Source of the DNA: an uncultured Gammaproteobacteria bacterium
GTDB lineage: Bacteria; Pseudomonadota; Gammaproteobacteria; Arenicellales; CAJQKF01
NCBI GenBank assembly: GCA_905478855.1
Contig: CAJQKF010000150.1
Coordinates: 1-39,286, forward strand
Length of the DNA stretch: 39,286 nt
Reading direction: 5' to 3'
The translations under genes and the position numbers were made by a program. Each line of letters starts with the position of its first letter. Positions within the stretch are counted from its first letter, which is position 1. Shown here piece after piece: positions 17,809-25,536 of the stretch. The notes beneath the pieces were generated by a model, which had not been told where the DNA came from, ran no database searches, and saw nothing but the letters and a program-made list of their open reading frames with translations.

Positions 17809-18630
17809 ATGCTGCGCCTACAAAAGCTCACCAAAAAATATAAAACCGGCGATCTTGCCCTTAAGAGCATTGACCTTGAAGTGCCGGATGGTCAGGTTAT
17901 GGCTCTGATCGGCCCATCGGGTGCGGGTAAATCAACTTTGATTCGTTGCGTTAATCGTTTGGTTGAACCAACATCCGGCAGCGTTCACCTAAATGAAACA
18001 GAAGTTTCCAGCCTAGGGCAGAATCAGCTTAGGAAGGCTCGACGTCGTATGGGTATGATTTTTCAGGAATACGCTCTCGTCGAACGACTTAGCGTTATGG
18101 AAAACGTACTTTCCGGGCGTCTTGGCTATGTTTCTTTCTGGCGGAGTTACTTTCGAAAATTTCCGCAAAAAGATATCGACGAGGCCTTCCGGTTATTGGA
18201 GCGAGTTGGCCTTGATCACATGGCGGATAAGCGTGCCGATGAATTGTCTGGTGGCCAGCGCCAACGGGTTGGCATTTGCCGCGCTCTAATTCAAGATCCT
18301 GAATTGCTGCTGATTGATGAACCGACTGCCTCTCTTGATCCCAAAACTTCACGCCAGATCATGCGGTTAATTTGTGAGCTGTGCAAAGAGCGTAAATTGT
18401 CGGCTATCATCAACATACACGATGTTCTACTTGCTCAAATGTTTGCCGAACGAATTGTCGGCTTACAGTTGGGTGAGGTTGTATACGACGGCCCTCCCAG
18501 TAATCTTAAAGCTGAAGTCCTGACGACAATTTACGGTGAAGAGGATTGGGAGGCGACCATCGATAAAGTCGATGACGACGATGATACGGAACTAGACACG
18601 GTCCCACTGTCTTCTGACAAAGTAGAGTAG
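17809..18630 (+). CDS. phnC: Phosphonate-type ABC transporter ATPase (PhnC)
   Basis: This 273-residue cytoplasmic ATPase energises the PhnDE importer. Visible motifs are Walker [10 protein letters not shown] (35-43), the Q-loop [17 protein letters not shown] near residue 87, the ABC signature [15 protein letters not shown] near 146 and Walker [14 protein letters not shown] near 168, with the switch His in INIHDV. The Q-loop neighbourhood is typical of PhnC. The C-terminus ends in an unusually acidic tail ([12 protein letters not shown]) not needed for the fold. It lies 88 bases after phnD, beyond the hairpin, and 11 bases before the first permease gene. Confidence 0.93.
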   Translation: MLRLQKLTKKYKTGDLALKSIDLEVPDGQVMALIGPSGAGKSTLIRCVNRLVEPTSGSVHLNETEVSSLGQNQLRKARRRMGMIFQEYALVERLSVMENVLSGRLGYVSFWRSYFRKFPQKDIDEAFRLLERVGLDHMADKRADELSGGQRQRVGICRALIQDPELLLIDEPTASLDPKTSRQIMRLICELCKERKLSAIINIHDVLLAQMFAERIVGLQLGEVVYDGPPSNLKAEVLTTIYGEEDWEATIDKVDDDDDTELDTVPLSSDKVE

Positions 18631-18641
18631 CGATACCCAAT

Positions 18642-19436
18642 ATGTCTGCATCACGAAGCTGGAAACGGCCGCCAATTATTGAACGCCCATTGCTGCGCTG
18701 GGGATTGACCACCGGTGGTGTTCTTTTTTTGGTGCTTTCAATCGGTACTATGGAAGTAAACTGGGAGCGTGTTGCGGCTGGTGTTCCGCGTGCGGAACGG
18801 TTTATTGCCTCCTTTTTCCCTCCTGATTTTACCAGCAAGTCCACTGATATTTGGGCCGGTATCATTGAAAGTCTATGGATGACCGTGGTCTCGACGGTGA
18901 TTGGCATTCTATTATCCATTCCAGTTGGACTAGGGGCTACACGCAACTTGTCACCTCGATATGTATATTTAATTTCAAGGGGAATCCTTGCTGTATCACG
19001 TACATTTCCAGAAATAATAGTTGCGTTATTTGCAGTCAAACTGTTTGGTTTTGGCCCATTCGCCGGAATTATTGCATTATCGATCGGTAGCATTGGGTTT
19101 TATGGAAAGCTACTTGCTGAAGACATTGAAGACATGGATCCGGTGCAGGCGGAAGCGGTAAAAGCAACCGGGGCATCCTGGTTTCAATGGCTCAATTATT
19201 CGGTTCAACCGCAAGTGATGCCACGTATGATTGGGCTGGCAATGTATCGCTTTGACATAAATTTTAGGGAATCGGCGGTGTTAGGTATTGTTGGTGCGGG
19301 TGGCATTGGGGCAACCCTGATAACATCATTTGATCGCTATGAGTTTAGTTCGTCTGCAGCCATCTTATTGATTATCATAGGCATTGTAATGGTCGTCGAA
19401 TACTCGTCTGGCTTTATAAGGAAGTGGGTACAGTAA
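18642..19436 (+). CDS. phnE: Phosphonate-type ABC transporter permease (PhnE, first copy)
   Basis: This 264-residue inner-membrane permease has about five or six hydrophobic segments. The cytoplasmic EAA loop, which docks on PhnC, reads EAVKATGASWFQWLNYSVQP near residue 170. The stretch FRESAVLGIVGAGGIGATL follows and is conserved in PhnE proteins. It is encoded between phnC and a second phnE, whose ATG overlaps its stop as TAATG. The two permeases are expected to form a heterodimeric channel. Confidence 0.92.
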   Translation: MSASRSWKRPPIIERPLLRWGLTTGGVLFLVLSIGTMEVNWERVAAGVPRAERFIASFFPPDFTSKSTDIWAGIIESLWMTVVSTVIGILLSIPVGLGATRNLSPRYVYLISRGILAVSRTFPEIIVALFAVKLFGFGPFAGIIALSIGSIGFYGKLLAEDIEDMDPVQAEAVKATGASWFQWLNYSVQPQVMPRMIGLAMYRFDINFRESAVLGIVGAGGIGATLITSFDRYEFSSSAAILLIIIGIVMVVEYSSGFIRKWVQ

Positions 19437-20251
19437 TGCCCATAAAACAACAAAGCGATATCAAAATTTGGAAACGCCGCAGCGGTAAACGGCAACTTGG
19501 CATCTGGTTTGGGCAGTTTATTGGTGTCGCAATTTTTGTTTACTGTTGGCAATTGGTCTCAGAAAACACTATCTGGATGTTTGTAGCCGATGCGCCTCGT
19601 CAAGCTGTAGATATGATGGAACGCATGGTTCCACCGAAATGGAGTTACATGAGTAACTTATGGAGGCCGATTTGGGACACCATCACTATTGCCACACTGG
19701 GAACGCTAATGGCGGTTGTTTTTGCGTTTCCAATCGCGTTTCTAGCTGCGCGTAACACGACACCATCCTCTGTATTTGTGCGACCGGTTGCGTTATTCAT
19801 CATTGTCGCATCTCGCTCGATCAACTCTCTGCTTTGGGCGTTGATGCTAGTAACCATTCTCGGGCCAGGTGTTTTCGCCGGTGTATTGGCCATTGGTTTC
19901 AGATCGATAGGATTTTGTGCGAAATTACTATACGAAGCCATTGAAGAAATAGACGAGGCACAGGTTGAAGCGGTCACGGCCACAGGTGCCAGCGGAGCGC
20001 AAATTCTAAATTATGGAATTGTTCCGCAAATTCTGCCTGCCTTTGCCGGCATTTCGGTTTTTCGCTGGGATATCAATATTCGTGAATCGGCCATTTTAGG
20101 CCTCGTCGGCGCTGGTGGAATCGGTCTGCAGCTCAGCTCATCGATCGATACTGTAACGTGGACTCAAGTCTCGGTAATTCTGCTGGTTATTTTAGTAACT
20201 GTAGTTGCCAGTGAATGGGTTTCTGCAAAAGTGCGGCATGCAATTATTTAA
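19436..20251 (+). CDS. phnE: Phosphonate-type ABC transporter permease (PhnE, second copy)
   Basis: This 271-residue permease is the partner of the previous gene. I prefer the ATG at 19436, because it overlaps the phnE1 stop (TAATG) and has AAGGAAG about nine bases upstream; a GTG at 19424 falls inside that ribosome site. The EAA loop is EAVTATGASGAQILNYGIVPQ, and INIRESAILGLVGAGGIGLQL matches the first copy. Hydrophobic segments begin near residue 25 and continue to the C-terminus. Its end is 31 bases from the converging msrB. Confidence 0.91.
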   Translation: MPIKQQSDIKIWKRRSGKRQLGIWFGQFIGVAIFVYCWQLVSENTIWMFVADAPRQAVDMMERMVPPKWSYMSNLWRPIWDTITIATLGTLMAVVFAFPIAFLAARNTTPSSVFVRPVALFIIVASRSINSLLWALMLVTILGPGVFAGVLAIGFRSIGFCAKLLYEAIEEIDEAQVEAVTATGASGAQILNYGIVPQILPAFAGISVFRWDINIRESAILGLVGAGGIGLQLSSSIDTVTWTQVSVILLVILVTVVASEWVSAKVRHAII

Positions 20252-20282
20252 AAGCTAATAAACACTCGTTTAGAGTCCTCGA

Positions 20283-20735
20283 TTAAGAGTCATCGCTTTC
20301 TACTTGATCAATATATTCGCCATAACCCCGGGCTTCCATCTCATCCTTATGGATGAATTTCAGCGAAGCCGAGTTAATGCAGTAACGAAGTCCGCCACGA
20401 TCTTGAGGGCCATCTGGAAACACATGACCAAGATGACTATCACCATGAGTTGAGCGAACTTCCGTTCGAATCATACCGTGGGCGGTATCTCTTAGCTCAC
20501 TCACATATTCGTTATCTATTGGCTTAGTAAAGCTTGGCCATCCACAACCCGATTCGAACTTTTCAGAAGACGCAAATAAAGGTTCGCCCGATACAATATC
20601 AACATAAATACCCGGTTCATGATTGCCGAGATATTCTCCTGTGCCGGGTCGTTCAGTTCCACTTTGTTGAGTAACTCGATACTGCTCGGGTGTTAAGGAA
20701 TTGATCGCGTTATCATCTTTTCTATATTGTTTCAT
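20283..20735 (-). CDS. msrB: Peptide-methionine (R)-S-oxide reductase MsrB, zinc-less form
   Basis: This 150-residue enzyme reduces methionine-R-sulfoxide in proteins. Family motifs are SGCGWPSF (resolving Cys), [10 protein letters not shown] and the catalytic Cys in RYCINSASL. The two CxxC pairs that bind zinc in many MsrB proteins are missing; the site reads [14 protein letters not shown], as in the zinc-free MsrB domains of MsrAB fusions. There is no signal peptide, so it is cytoplasmic. AGGAG lies nine bases before the ATG. An open frame upstream ends in an ATGA overlap with this start. Confidence 0.93.
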   Translation of the reverse strand: MKQYRKDDNAINSLTPEQYRVTQQSGTERPGTGEYLGNHEPGIYVDIVSGEPLFASSEKFESGCGWPSFTKPIDNEYVSELRDTAHGMIRTEVRSTHGDSHLGHVFPDGPQDRGGLRYCINSASLKFIHKDEMEARGYGEYIDQVESDDS

Positions 20736-20905
20736 GGTGTTGTCTCCTGTTTGCCAAGTTTGAAAGCCAATGTGGCAAATAGTGCGTTGATTTTTTTCAG
20801 TACCCTATGGTTTTCAACTTGGTAATTGCCGCTGTAATCTTCGGGTGTTCGATGCAGCACAATAGTTTGCCCATGTTTGTCTAAGAACGCTAAATGAGCA
20901 CCAAA
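20732..20905 (-). pseudogene. Possible 3' remnant of an unknown gene coupled to msrB
   Basis: In the 316-base gap between trpA and msrB the minus strand has an uninterrupted 57-codon frame. It contains segments such as FLDKHGQTIVLHRTPEDY and ends in a TGA that shares the ATGA with the msrB start. It has no start codon and is preceded in frame by TGA at 20908-20906. Just upstream, another frame (containing LPLGNPIAD) is open until about 20890. This pattern suggests an older gene broken by a frameshift. I cannot name the family. The rest of the gap shows nothing else. Confidence 0.3.
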
Positions 20906-21025
20906 TCAAGGCGCATCGTACTATTTCTTTGCATCGACGTAGTATCCGCAATCGGATTACCAAGGGGAAGGATTCGTGAGGCAGGCATTGTTACATCCAT
21001 ATTCTGCCAACAAACCCATATCGAT

Positions 21026-21050
21026 CAGGTAGTAAATCCTATACTACCTG
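21026..21050 (-). terminator. Hairpin directly after the trpA stop
   Basis: CAGGTAGTA and TACTACCTG are perfect nine-base arms around a seven-base loop, one base after the trpA stop codon. No T-run follows on the minus strand, so it may act as a weak or factor-assisted terminator or as an mRNA 3'-end stabiliser. Confidence 0.45.
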
Positions 21051-21051
21051 C

Positions 21052-21816
21052 TTAATCCTGTAGTTGTTGAATAAACGGTTTAACCGCTGCTACACCATCC
21101 TTTTCAACCACACGAATTGTCTCCGAGCCTATCACTGCGATATCGGCCTTACCTCGGATGAAATCAATATCTTCGCGGGATTTCACGCCGAATCCTAGAG
21201 CCAGTGGGAGTGAGGTGGCGGCTCGGCATCGGCTAAGATAATCACCCAGTTCATCCGAAAAGGCTGTGTCTTTTCCGGTTACGCCTTTGCGTGCAACGGT
21301 GTAGATAAATCCTTCGCTTTTGTCACTTAGCATCGACATACGTTCGTCGCTGCTATTCGGTGTAAAAATATGGATAGGTGCCAGCGAATGTTTTTTCATA
21401 GCCGTGAGGTACTCGCTACCCTCTTCTGGTGGAAGATCCGGAATGATTGCACCGCGAATACCAATCTCGGCCATACCACCAACAAAAGCATCCACGCCAT
21501 TTCTGAACAGGATGTTGTAATAGGTCATAAACAAAAATGGGATGTCGAAGCTTGCGGTGATTTTTTCTGCTATCTCCAGACTTTTCTCTACTCGTGCTCC
21601 AGTGGCGAGTGCTTCAGAATTCGCTTTCAGTATGACCGGGCCATCGGCCATTGGCTCAGAAAAGGGAATCTGTAATTCCATTAGATCAACCCCGGCCTCA
21701 ACCATTGATTCAACCATACGCATCGAATCATCGAAACTCGGATAACCGAGAACAATATGGGTCATTAACAACAGTTCTTTTTGTTCGCGCCGCGAACGAA
21801 TATAAGACTCAAGCAT
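21052..21816 (-). CDS. trpA: Tryptophan synthase alpha subunit
   Basis: This 254-residue TIM-barrel protein cleaves indole-3-glycerol phosphate to indole and passes it to TrpB. The start at 21816 gives an eight-base ATGCTTGA overlap with the trpB stop and a normal family length; a longer frame would run deep into trpB. The catalytic Glu is in MELQIPFSEP and the catalytic Asp in MADGP. The phosphate site corresponds to GFGVKS and VIGSETI. Some positions are unusual: Met-Glu-Leu-Gln before IPFS, EPMADGP for the common DPLADGP, and ARKGVTG for the more common RxGVTG. It ends a three-gene unit with gntR and trpB, apart from other trp genes. Confidence 0.92.
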   Translation of the reverse strand: MLESYIRSRREQKELLLMTHIVLGYPSFDDSMRMVESMVEAGVDLMELQIPFSEPMADGPVILKANSEALATGARVEKSLEIAEKITASFDIPFLFMTYYNILFRNGVDAFVGGMAEIGIRGAIIPDLPPEEGSEYLTAMKKHSLAPIHIFTPNSSDERMSMLSDKSEGFIYTVARKGVTGKDTAFSDELGDYLSRCRAATSLPLALGFGVKSREDIDFIRGKADIAVIGSETIRVVEKDGVAAVKPFIQQLQD

Positions 21817-23041
21817 TTTTATACTCCTCGGCTTTTGCGATGATAAAGGCTTCCCATTTTGGGTCTTGCAGAGCATCTGCAACGGTGAAAATATCTTTGT
21901 CTGCGCGTCCGGACTGATTGATAATAATCGCATCCTCGGGATCCATATCGCCTACCTCTTTAAAGGCTTGGGAAAAGGCATGAGAGGATTCAAGCGCCGG
22001 TATCAACCCTTCCCGTCGAACCGTCAGACTCATGGCATCTATTACTTCTTTATCCGTTGCTGCTTCAAACCGAACTCTGCCACTCTCGTACAGACCGGAA
22101 AGAATCGGCGATACACCCACATAATCAAGCCCAGCAGAAACACTATGTGTTTCTTGCATTTGGCCCTCATCGTCTTGAAGAAAATAAGTCTTATAGCCCT
22201 GTGCAACACCAACTGTCGCATCATCGTAGGCCAGTCTTGATGCATGTTCGCCGATGCCTTTGCCGCGACCTCCGGCTTCAACACCGACGAGCTCAACTTC
22301 CGGGTCATCGAAGAAACCGCTGAATAGTCCCATCGCATTAGAGCCTCCACCGACGCAGGCGTAGGCCCGGCGTGGGAGTTTGCCAACTTCACGTAGCATT
22401 TGCTCGCGCGCCTCGATTCCAATGATAGATTGAAACCAGCTGACCATCTCCGGGAATGGATATGGGCCACAGGCGGTGCCCAGTACGTAGTGAGTGTTAT
22501 CCATATTGGTTACCCAATCGCGAAAGGCTTCGTTGATCGCATCCTTAAGGATCCGACTGCCATCGGTAACAGGAATAACCTCGGCACCCATACGTTCCAT
22601 CCAGAACACATTGGGGCGTTGACGCTCGACGTCGATTTCGCCCATATATATCGTGCAGTCAAAGCCAAACTTTGCCGCCATGGTTGCGGTTGCAACGCCG
22701 TGCTGACCTGCACCAGTTTCGGCGATCACGCGTGTCTTACCCATGCGTTTGGTTAATAAACCCTGTCCCATAACATTATTGGCTTTGTGTGCACCGGTAT
22801 GGTTCAAATCTTCGCGTTTAACGTAGATCTGTGCGCCACCGAAATGTTCGGTAAGATTATCTGCTCGCGTTAAGGGAGTTGGTCTTCCGGAGTAGGTTGC
22901 CATCAGTGTCTTGTACTCCTCCCAGAAAGCGGGATCGGCTTTTGCTTCGAGATAAGCGGCTTCTAGTTCATCAAAAGTCGGTATCAGAATCTCGGGGATG
23001 AAAGCCCCGCCGAACTGATCAAAATAGCCTCTATGTTGCAT
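21809..23041 (-). CDS. trpB: Tryptophan synthase beta subunit
   Basis: This 410-residue pyridoxal-phosphate enzyme joins indole and serine to tryptophan. The ATG at 23041 is chosen because it gives the standard N-terminus (GYFDQFGGAFIPE). The Schiff-base Lys is in HTGAHKANN, the catalytic Glu in AETGAGQHG and the phosphate cup in GGGSNAMG. Deviations are SGRADKD for the usual SGRGDKD, and LDYVGVSPILSGL where most TrpB proteins have LDYPGVGPEHxxL. Its start overlaps the gntR stop by 11 bases and its stop overlaps trpA by eight, so translation of all three is coupled. The divergent motifs suggest a distinct clade, perhaps a second copy. Confidence 0.93.
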   Translation of the reverse strand: MQHRGYFDQFGGAFIPEILIPTFDELEAAYLEAKADPAFWEEYKTLMATYSGRPTPLTRADNLTEHFGGAQIYVKREDLNHTGAHKANNVMGQGLLTKRMGKTRVIAETGAGQHGVATATMAAKFGFDCTIYMGEIDVERQRPNVFWMERMGAEVIPVTDGSRILKDAINEAFRDWVTNMDNTHYVLGTACGPYPFPEMVSWFQSIIGIEAREQMLREVGKLPRRAYACVGGGSNAMGLFSGFFDDPEVELVGVEAGGRGKGIGEHASRLAYDDATVGVAQGYKTYFLQDDEGQMQETHSVSAGLDYVGVSPILSGLYESGRVRFEAATDKEVIDAMSLTVRREGLIPALESSHAFSQAFKEVGDMDPEDAIIINQSGRADKDIFTVADALQDPKWEAFIIAKAEEYKNA

Positions 23042-23789
23042 AATCGGGTTCCTTGCTTTGTAAATCTGGAGTGGTAATAGTTTGTGAAAATCGGTAGCGG
23101 TCAGTACGGCAGTATATTTCGGCGTATATCGCATTTGTATATTGGCCAAAATGTAAGCTGCGGCAAACTTTTAATATTTGGTCACCTGAGTTGAGCTCGA
23201 GTAAAGCACTGGTTTCTTGATCGGTAGTAACTAACTCAAAAGATTGATCGGCACTGGTTGCTTCAAGAAAATAATGTTCGCGGGCAATTTTTGATAAAGA
23301 CGCATCGTTAAGGTTAATTCGCTCAAGTCCCGTAAAAATTTCAGCATCTAGATACAATACTTCCAGTAGCACGGGTTCATTGTCGATACGGCTCAATCGC
23401 CTCACTTCAAATACCGGTTGATTTGTGAGATTTGGGGGCAGATTAGCTGGGCCTACGACCTGTTTTTGTGGAGATAGTAGTTCGATATGTACCGACTGGG
23501 ATAATTCTCTAAGAGCGGCGCTAGTGCCAGCCAGTGAAAATAAATCTACTCGCCGAGTAGTTGGCAGTACGAACGTACCCGCACCACGGCGACGCTGCAG
23601 AACCCCCTCACGAACCAGTAAATCGGTAGCTTGGCGAACTGTCGGCCGACCAATACCATGCTGACGTGCCAACTCATTCTCTGAAGGTATTTTCTCCCGC
23701 ACACCGATATAACCGCTATCTATATTCTCACGGAGGAGAACAGCAAGCTGGCGATATAACGGAATTGGCGAATTAATATTAAGAGACAT
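23031..23789 (-). CDS. GntR-family regulator with UTRA (HutC-type) sensor domain
   Basis: This 252-residue DNA-binding protein has an N-terminal winged helix (residues about 8-75, with REKIPSENELARQHGIGRPT and the GAGTFV wing) and a C-terminal UTRA ligand domain (about 95-240; FEVRRLSRIDNEPVLLEV, YAEIYCRTDRY). HutC-subfamily members are mostly repressors released by a small metabolite. It is the first gene of gntR-trpB-trpA and its 3' end overlaps trpB, so it probably controls this operon and itself. The ligand is unknown; an indole or tryptophan-pathway metabolite would be an economical guess. The leader between the -10 box and the ATG is only about 26 bases. Confidence 0.92.
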   Translation of the reverse strand: MSLNINSPIPLYRQLAVLLRENIDSGYIGVREKIPSENELARQHGIGRPTVRQATDLLVREGVLQRRRGAGTFVLPTTRRVDLFSLAGTSAALRELSQSVHIELLSPQKQVVGPANLPPNLTNQPVFEVRRLSRIDNEPVLLEVLYLDAEIFTGLERINLNDASLSKIAREHYFLEATSADQSFELVTTDQETSALLELNSGDQILKVCRSLHFGQYTNAIYAEIYCRTDRYRFSQTITTPDLQSKEPDYAT

Positions 23790-23815
23790 GTTGTTAGTTC
23801 AGCGATTTGATGCGT

Positions 23816-23850
23816 AGTGTATCCTTTTCGCTGTAGTTGTCAATACAACT
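23816..23850 (-). promoter_or_regulatory. Promoter of gntR-trpBA with overlapping operator
   Basis: On the minus strand a perfect -35 TTGACA (23843-23838) is followed after 16 bases by TACACT (23821-23816). The -35 is embedded in a perfect inverted repeat, AGTTGT-N4-ACAACT (23835-23850), the size expected for a GntR dimer site. A repressor bound there would block RNA polymerase, which supports autoregulation. A related half-site, GTTGTATAA, lies further upstream near 23904. Confidence 0.6.
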
Positions 23851-24035
23851 TTACCTATTTTAATAAAAAAAGCTCTGGATTAACGAGCGGCATGGTCAAC
23901 TTCTGTTGTATAAATTGCACTTTTATCTAACTGTTAGAGGTGTTTAGGCTGACTGTCAGGCAGTCCACCCCAATACGCACACATTCCGGATGCTATCGTC
24001 AGATCTATGACCTGTTTGCCTCCCCAAGACCCAAA

Positions 24036-25161
24036 TCACAGCATGCCGTAACATGTCAACGGCAGTTTAAAACTGACCCACTGTAGTGCTAACGCCATGG
24101 CTTCTTGTGAGGCAGTCTTTCGTATCGGTTTGGGTGTCACTATGCGGGTGTGATTCACCATCGACTTACCTCGATAGCCACGATCAGCAATTCCAATTGT
24201 CGGGACACGATTGATGAGACGTTTTACCTGTTCCAATACGGCAGGAATTGTATGACCATCAAAAATGTTCGTCTCAAATGACAATACCCGTATCCCGGGT
24301 CAGTGCAATCGAAGCCTGGGCGCCAAACTCATAACGTTGATGTGCCTTACCCTTACTCATGCAATACACATGCGGTTCATGCAAACAGTAGAGCTTGTTC
24401 TTATCACCGCGCTTTTGTTCTAACATGCGTTGGTATAGAGCCGTCTTCTGAGCATAGTGTTCCACTTGAACTGGTGTCATTTGGGGTTGTAATTCACGCA
24501 GTAACCGACCACTGATGGTTTTCAATCGCTTAACCGCTGCGCGCGCTTTCTTCCGGTTTTTGGGATGGGTGGTAAAGCGTGTATGTTGCTTGAGCTTCTT
24601 GACTTCCTTTTCATAGGTACGGGTCAACGCAATCCCTTCCTTGCGAGCAATTTTAAGCAACTGGCTTTGTATCTTGCGATACTGTTTCGCATCCGTGGGA
24701 AAGGTGATGTTCTTTTCTTGCACTGTGGTAACCAGACACAGTTCTTGTTCGGCCACCTTTTCCTGATGTAAACCAATCGACACAGCCAATATCTTCTCGT
24801 GGCCTGCACTGTCTATTCGCTTTCTAAAGTAGATCATATCCGAAGGATCACAGGGCAATCGCCATTGAAACTCCTTTTCTTCCGTAAAGGCCTGGTAGTA
24901 AGGGTTTTGAACCCATCGATGCACTAACGATTCATCACTTAAGTACTCCATATGCTTAAGAATGGTTAAACCCACCATTAACCGAACGGGTTTGGAGGGC
25001 TTGCCCAAATGGGAATACAGTGGGGCAAACTCCACTTCAAAATAGGACGAGTCAATCCTTTCGCACAATTGTACTAGCGGGTATTTGGGGTTTAGCTGAT
25101 CCAGCGAGTTAGGAAACAAAAAATTCTGCTGATCAGGCTTCGGTATCTTAGGCTGACTCAA
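24036..25161 (-). pseudogene. Broken IS5-family transposase
   Basis: The first 295 codons (25161 down to 24274, TTG start with GGAGG upstream) cover the N-terminal domain of an IS5-family transposase and the first DDE region. Markers are FEVEFAPLYSHLGKPSKPVRLM, FPTDAKQYRKI, HPKNRKKARAAVKRLKTISGR and LHEPHVYCMSKGKAHQRYEFG. The reading then shifts frame at about 24274-24284 and continues as FETNIFDGHT and IADRGYRGKS, which carries the second catalytic Asp. After TPKPIRKTAS the expected basic region and the catalytic Glu are missing, and only a tail (EAMALALQWVSFKL) remains. A frameshift plus an internal deletion make this element inactive in cis. Confidence 0.85.
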
Positions 25162-25230
25162 TCTTCATCCTCCACTTCGTCCAGTTTTTCCGTTATAGCA
25201 CTACTTTTCTGCACGTTTGTTATATCACTA
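24036..25230 (-). mobile_element. IS5-family insertion sequence remnant, ends unresolved
   Basis: The transposase remnant marks an old insertion between gntR-trpBA and the AT-rich glycosyltransferase island. I could not find convincing terminal inverted repeats or a target duplication on either side, in agreement with decay. The listed right edge is approximate. Confidence 0.55.
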
Positions 25231-25271
25231 TTACAAGCTTATTCCTTTAGTATCATTGAGTTATCTTTATT

Positions 25272-25400
25272 TCAGGACCGACTAATTGTTTTATCAATAG
25301 TGTCAAAACTTCCGTCCCTACCGTTAATCGCGCGGTCCGAATGAATCACCTTTAAAATGTCGTCAAAATAAATCTGTCTGCCTGAATCAATCTTTCGCAT
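25272..25400 (-). CDS. Small open reading frame after the glycosyltransferases, candidate peptide
   Basis: A 42-codon frame begins at an ATG (25400) preceded by GGAG nine bases upstream; an in-frame ATG at 25415 would add five residues but has no ribosome site. The product starts MRKIDSGRQIYFDDILKVI and its C-terminal part contains NGRDGSFDT. It is hydrophilic and has no Cys or signal peptide. It lies 133 bases downstream of the fucosyltransferase-like gene on the same strand. The position and leader-like first half allow a precursor-peptide role for the PqqD-containing glycosyltransferase upstream. This is inference; I recognise no family, and another frame is open here too. Confidence 0.35.
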   Translation of the reverse strand: MRKIDSGRQIYFDDILKVIHSDRAINGRDGSFDTIDKTISRS

Positions 25401-25536
25401 ATTTTTGTGCTCCATAATAAAGAATAAATACTAAATTTCTAACACTCTCGTTTAGTTGAACTAGAGTTAGTTTGTTATTTTTGATTAGCTTTAGTTCATC
25501 GGCATATAGAGCTTCATACTCTCTGTCTAGCGTCTA
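25387..25536 (-). other. Open frame continuing past the fucosyltransferase-like stop
   Basis: After the TAG at 25536-25534 the same frame stays open for 48 codons, with a protein-like composition (EYEALYADELKLIKNN, then LVFILYYGAQKYAKD), and ends at a TGA (25389-25387). It has no ATG, GTG or TTG start. It may be an ancestral C-terminus cut off by a nonsense change, or chance in AT-rich DNA. The remaining gap to the IS remnant (25231-25271) shows nothing. Confidence 0.25.

Noticed and set aside
18506..19093. Long minus-strand frame opposite phnC and phnE1
   Set aside because: It is antisense to well supported genes, shows no recognisable domain and has a composition expected from the opposite strand.
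23944..25158. Direct repeat TTAGGCTGACT (23944-23954 and 25148-25158) as a target duplication of the IS5 remnant
   Set aside because: The right copy lies inside the transposase N-terminal coding sequence, and 11 bases is too long for the usual IS5-family duplication, so it is likely coincidence.
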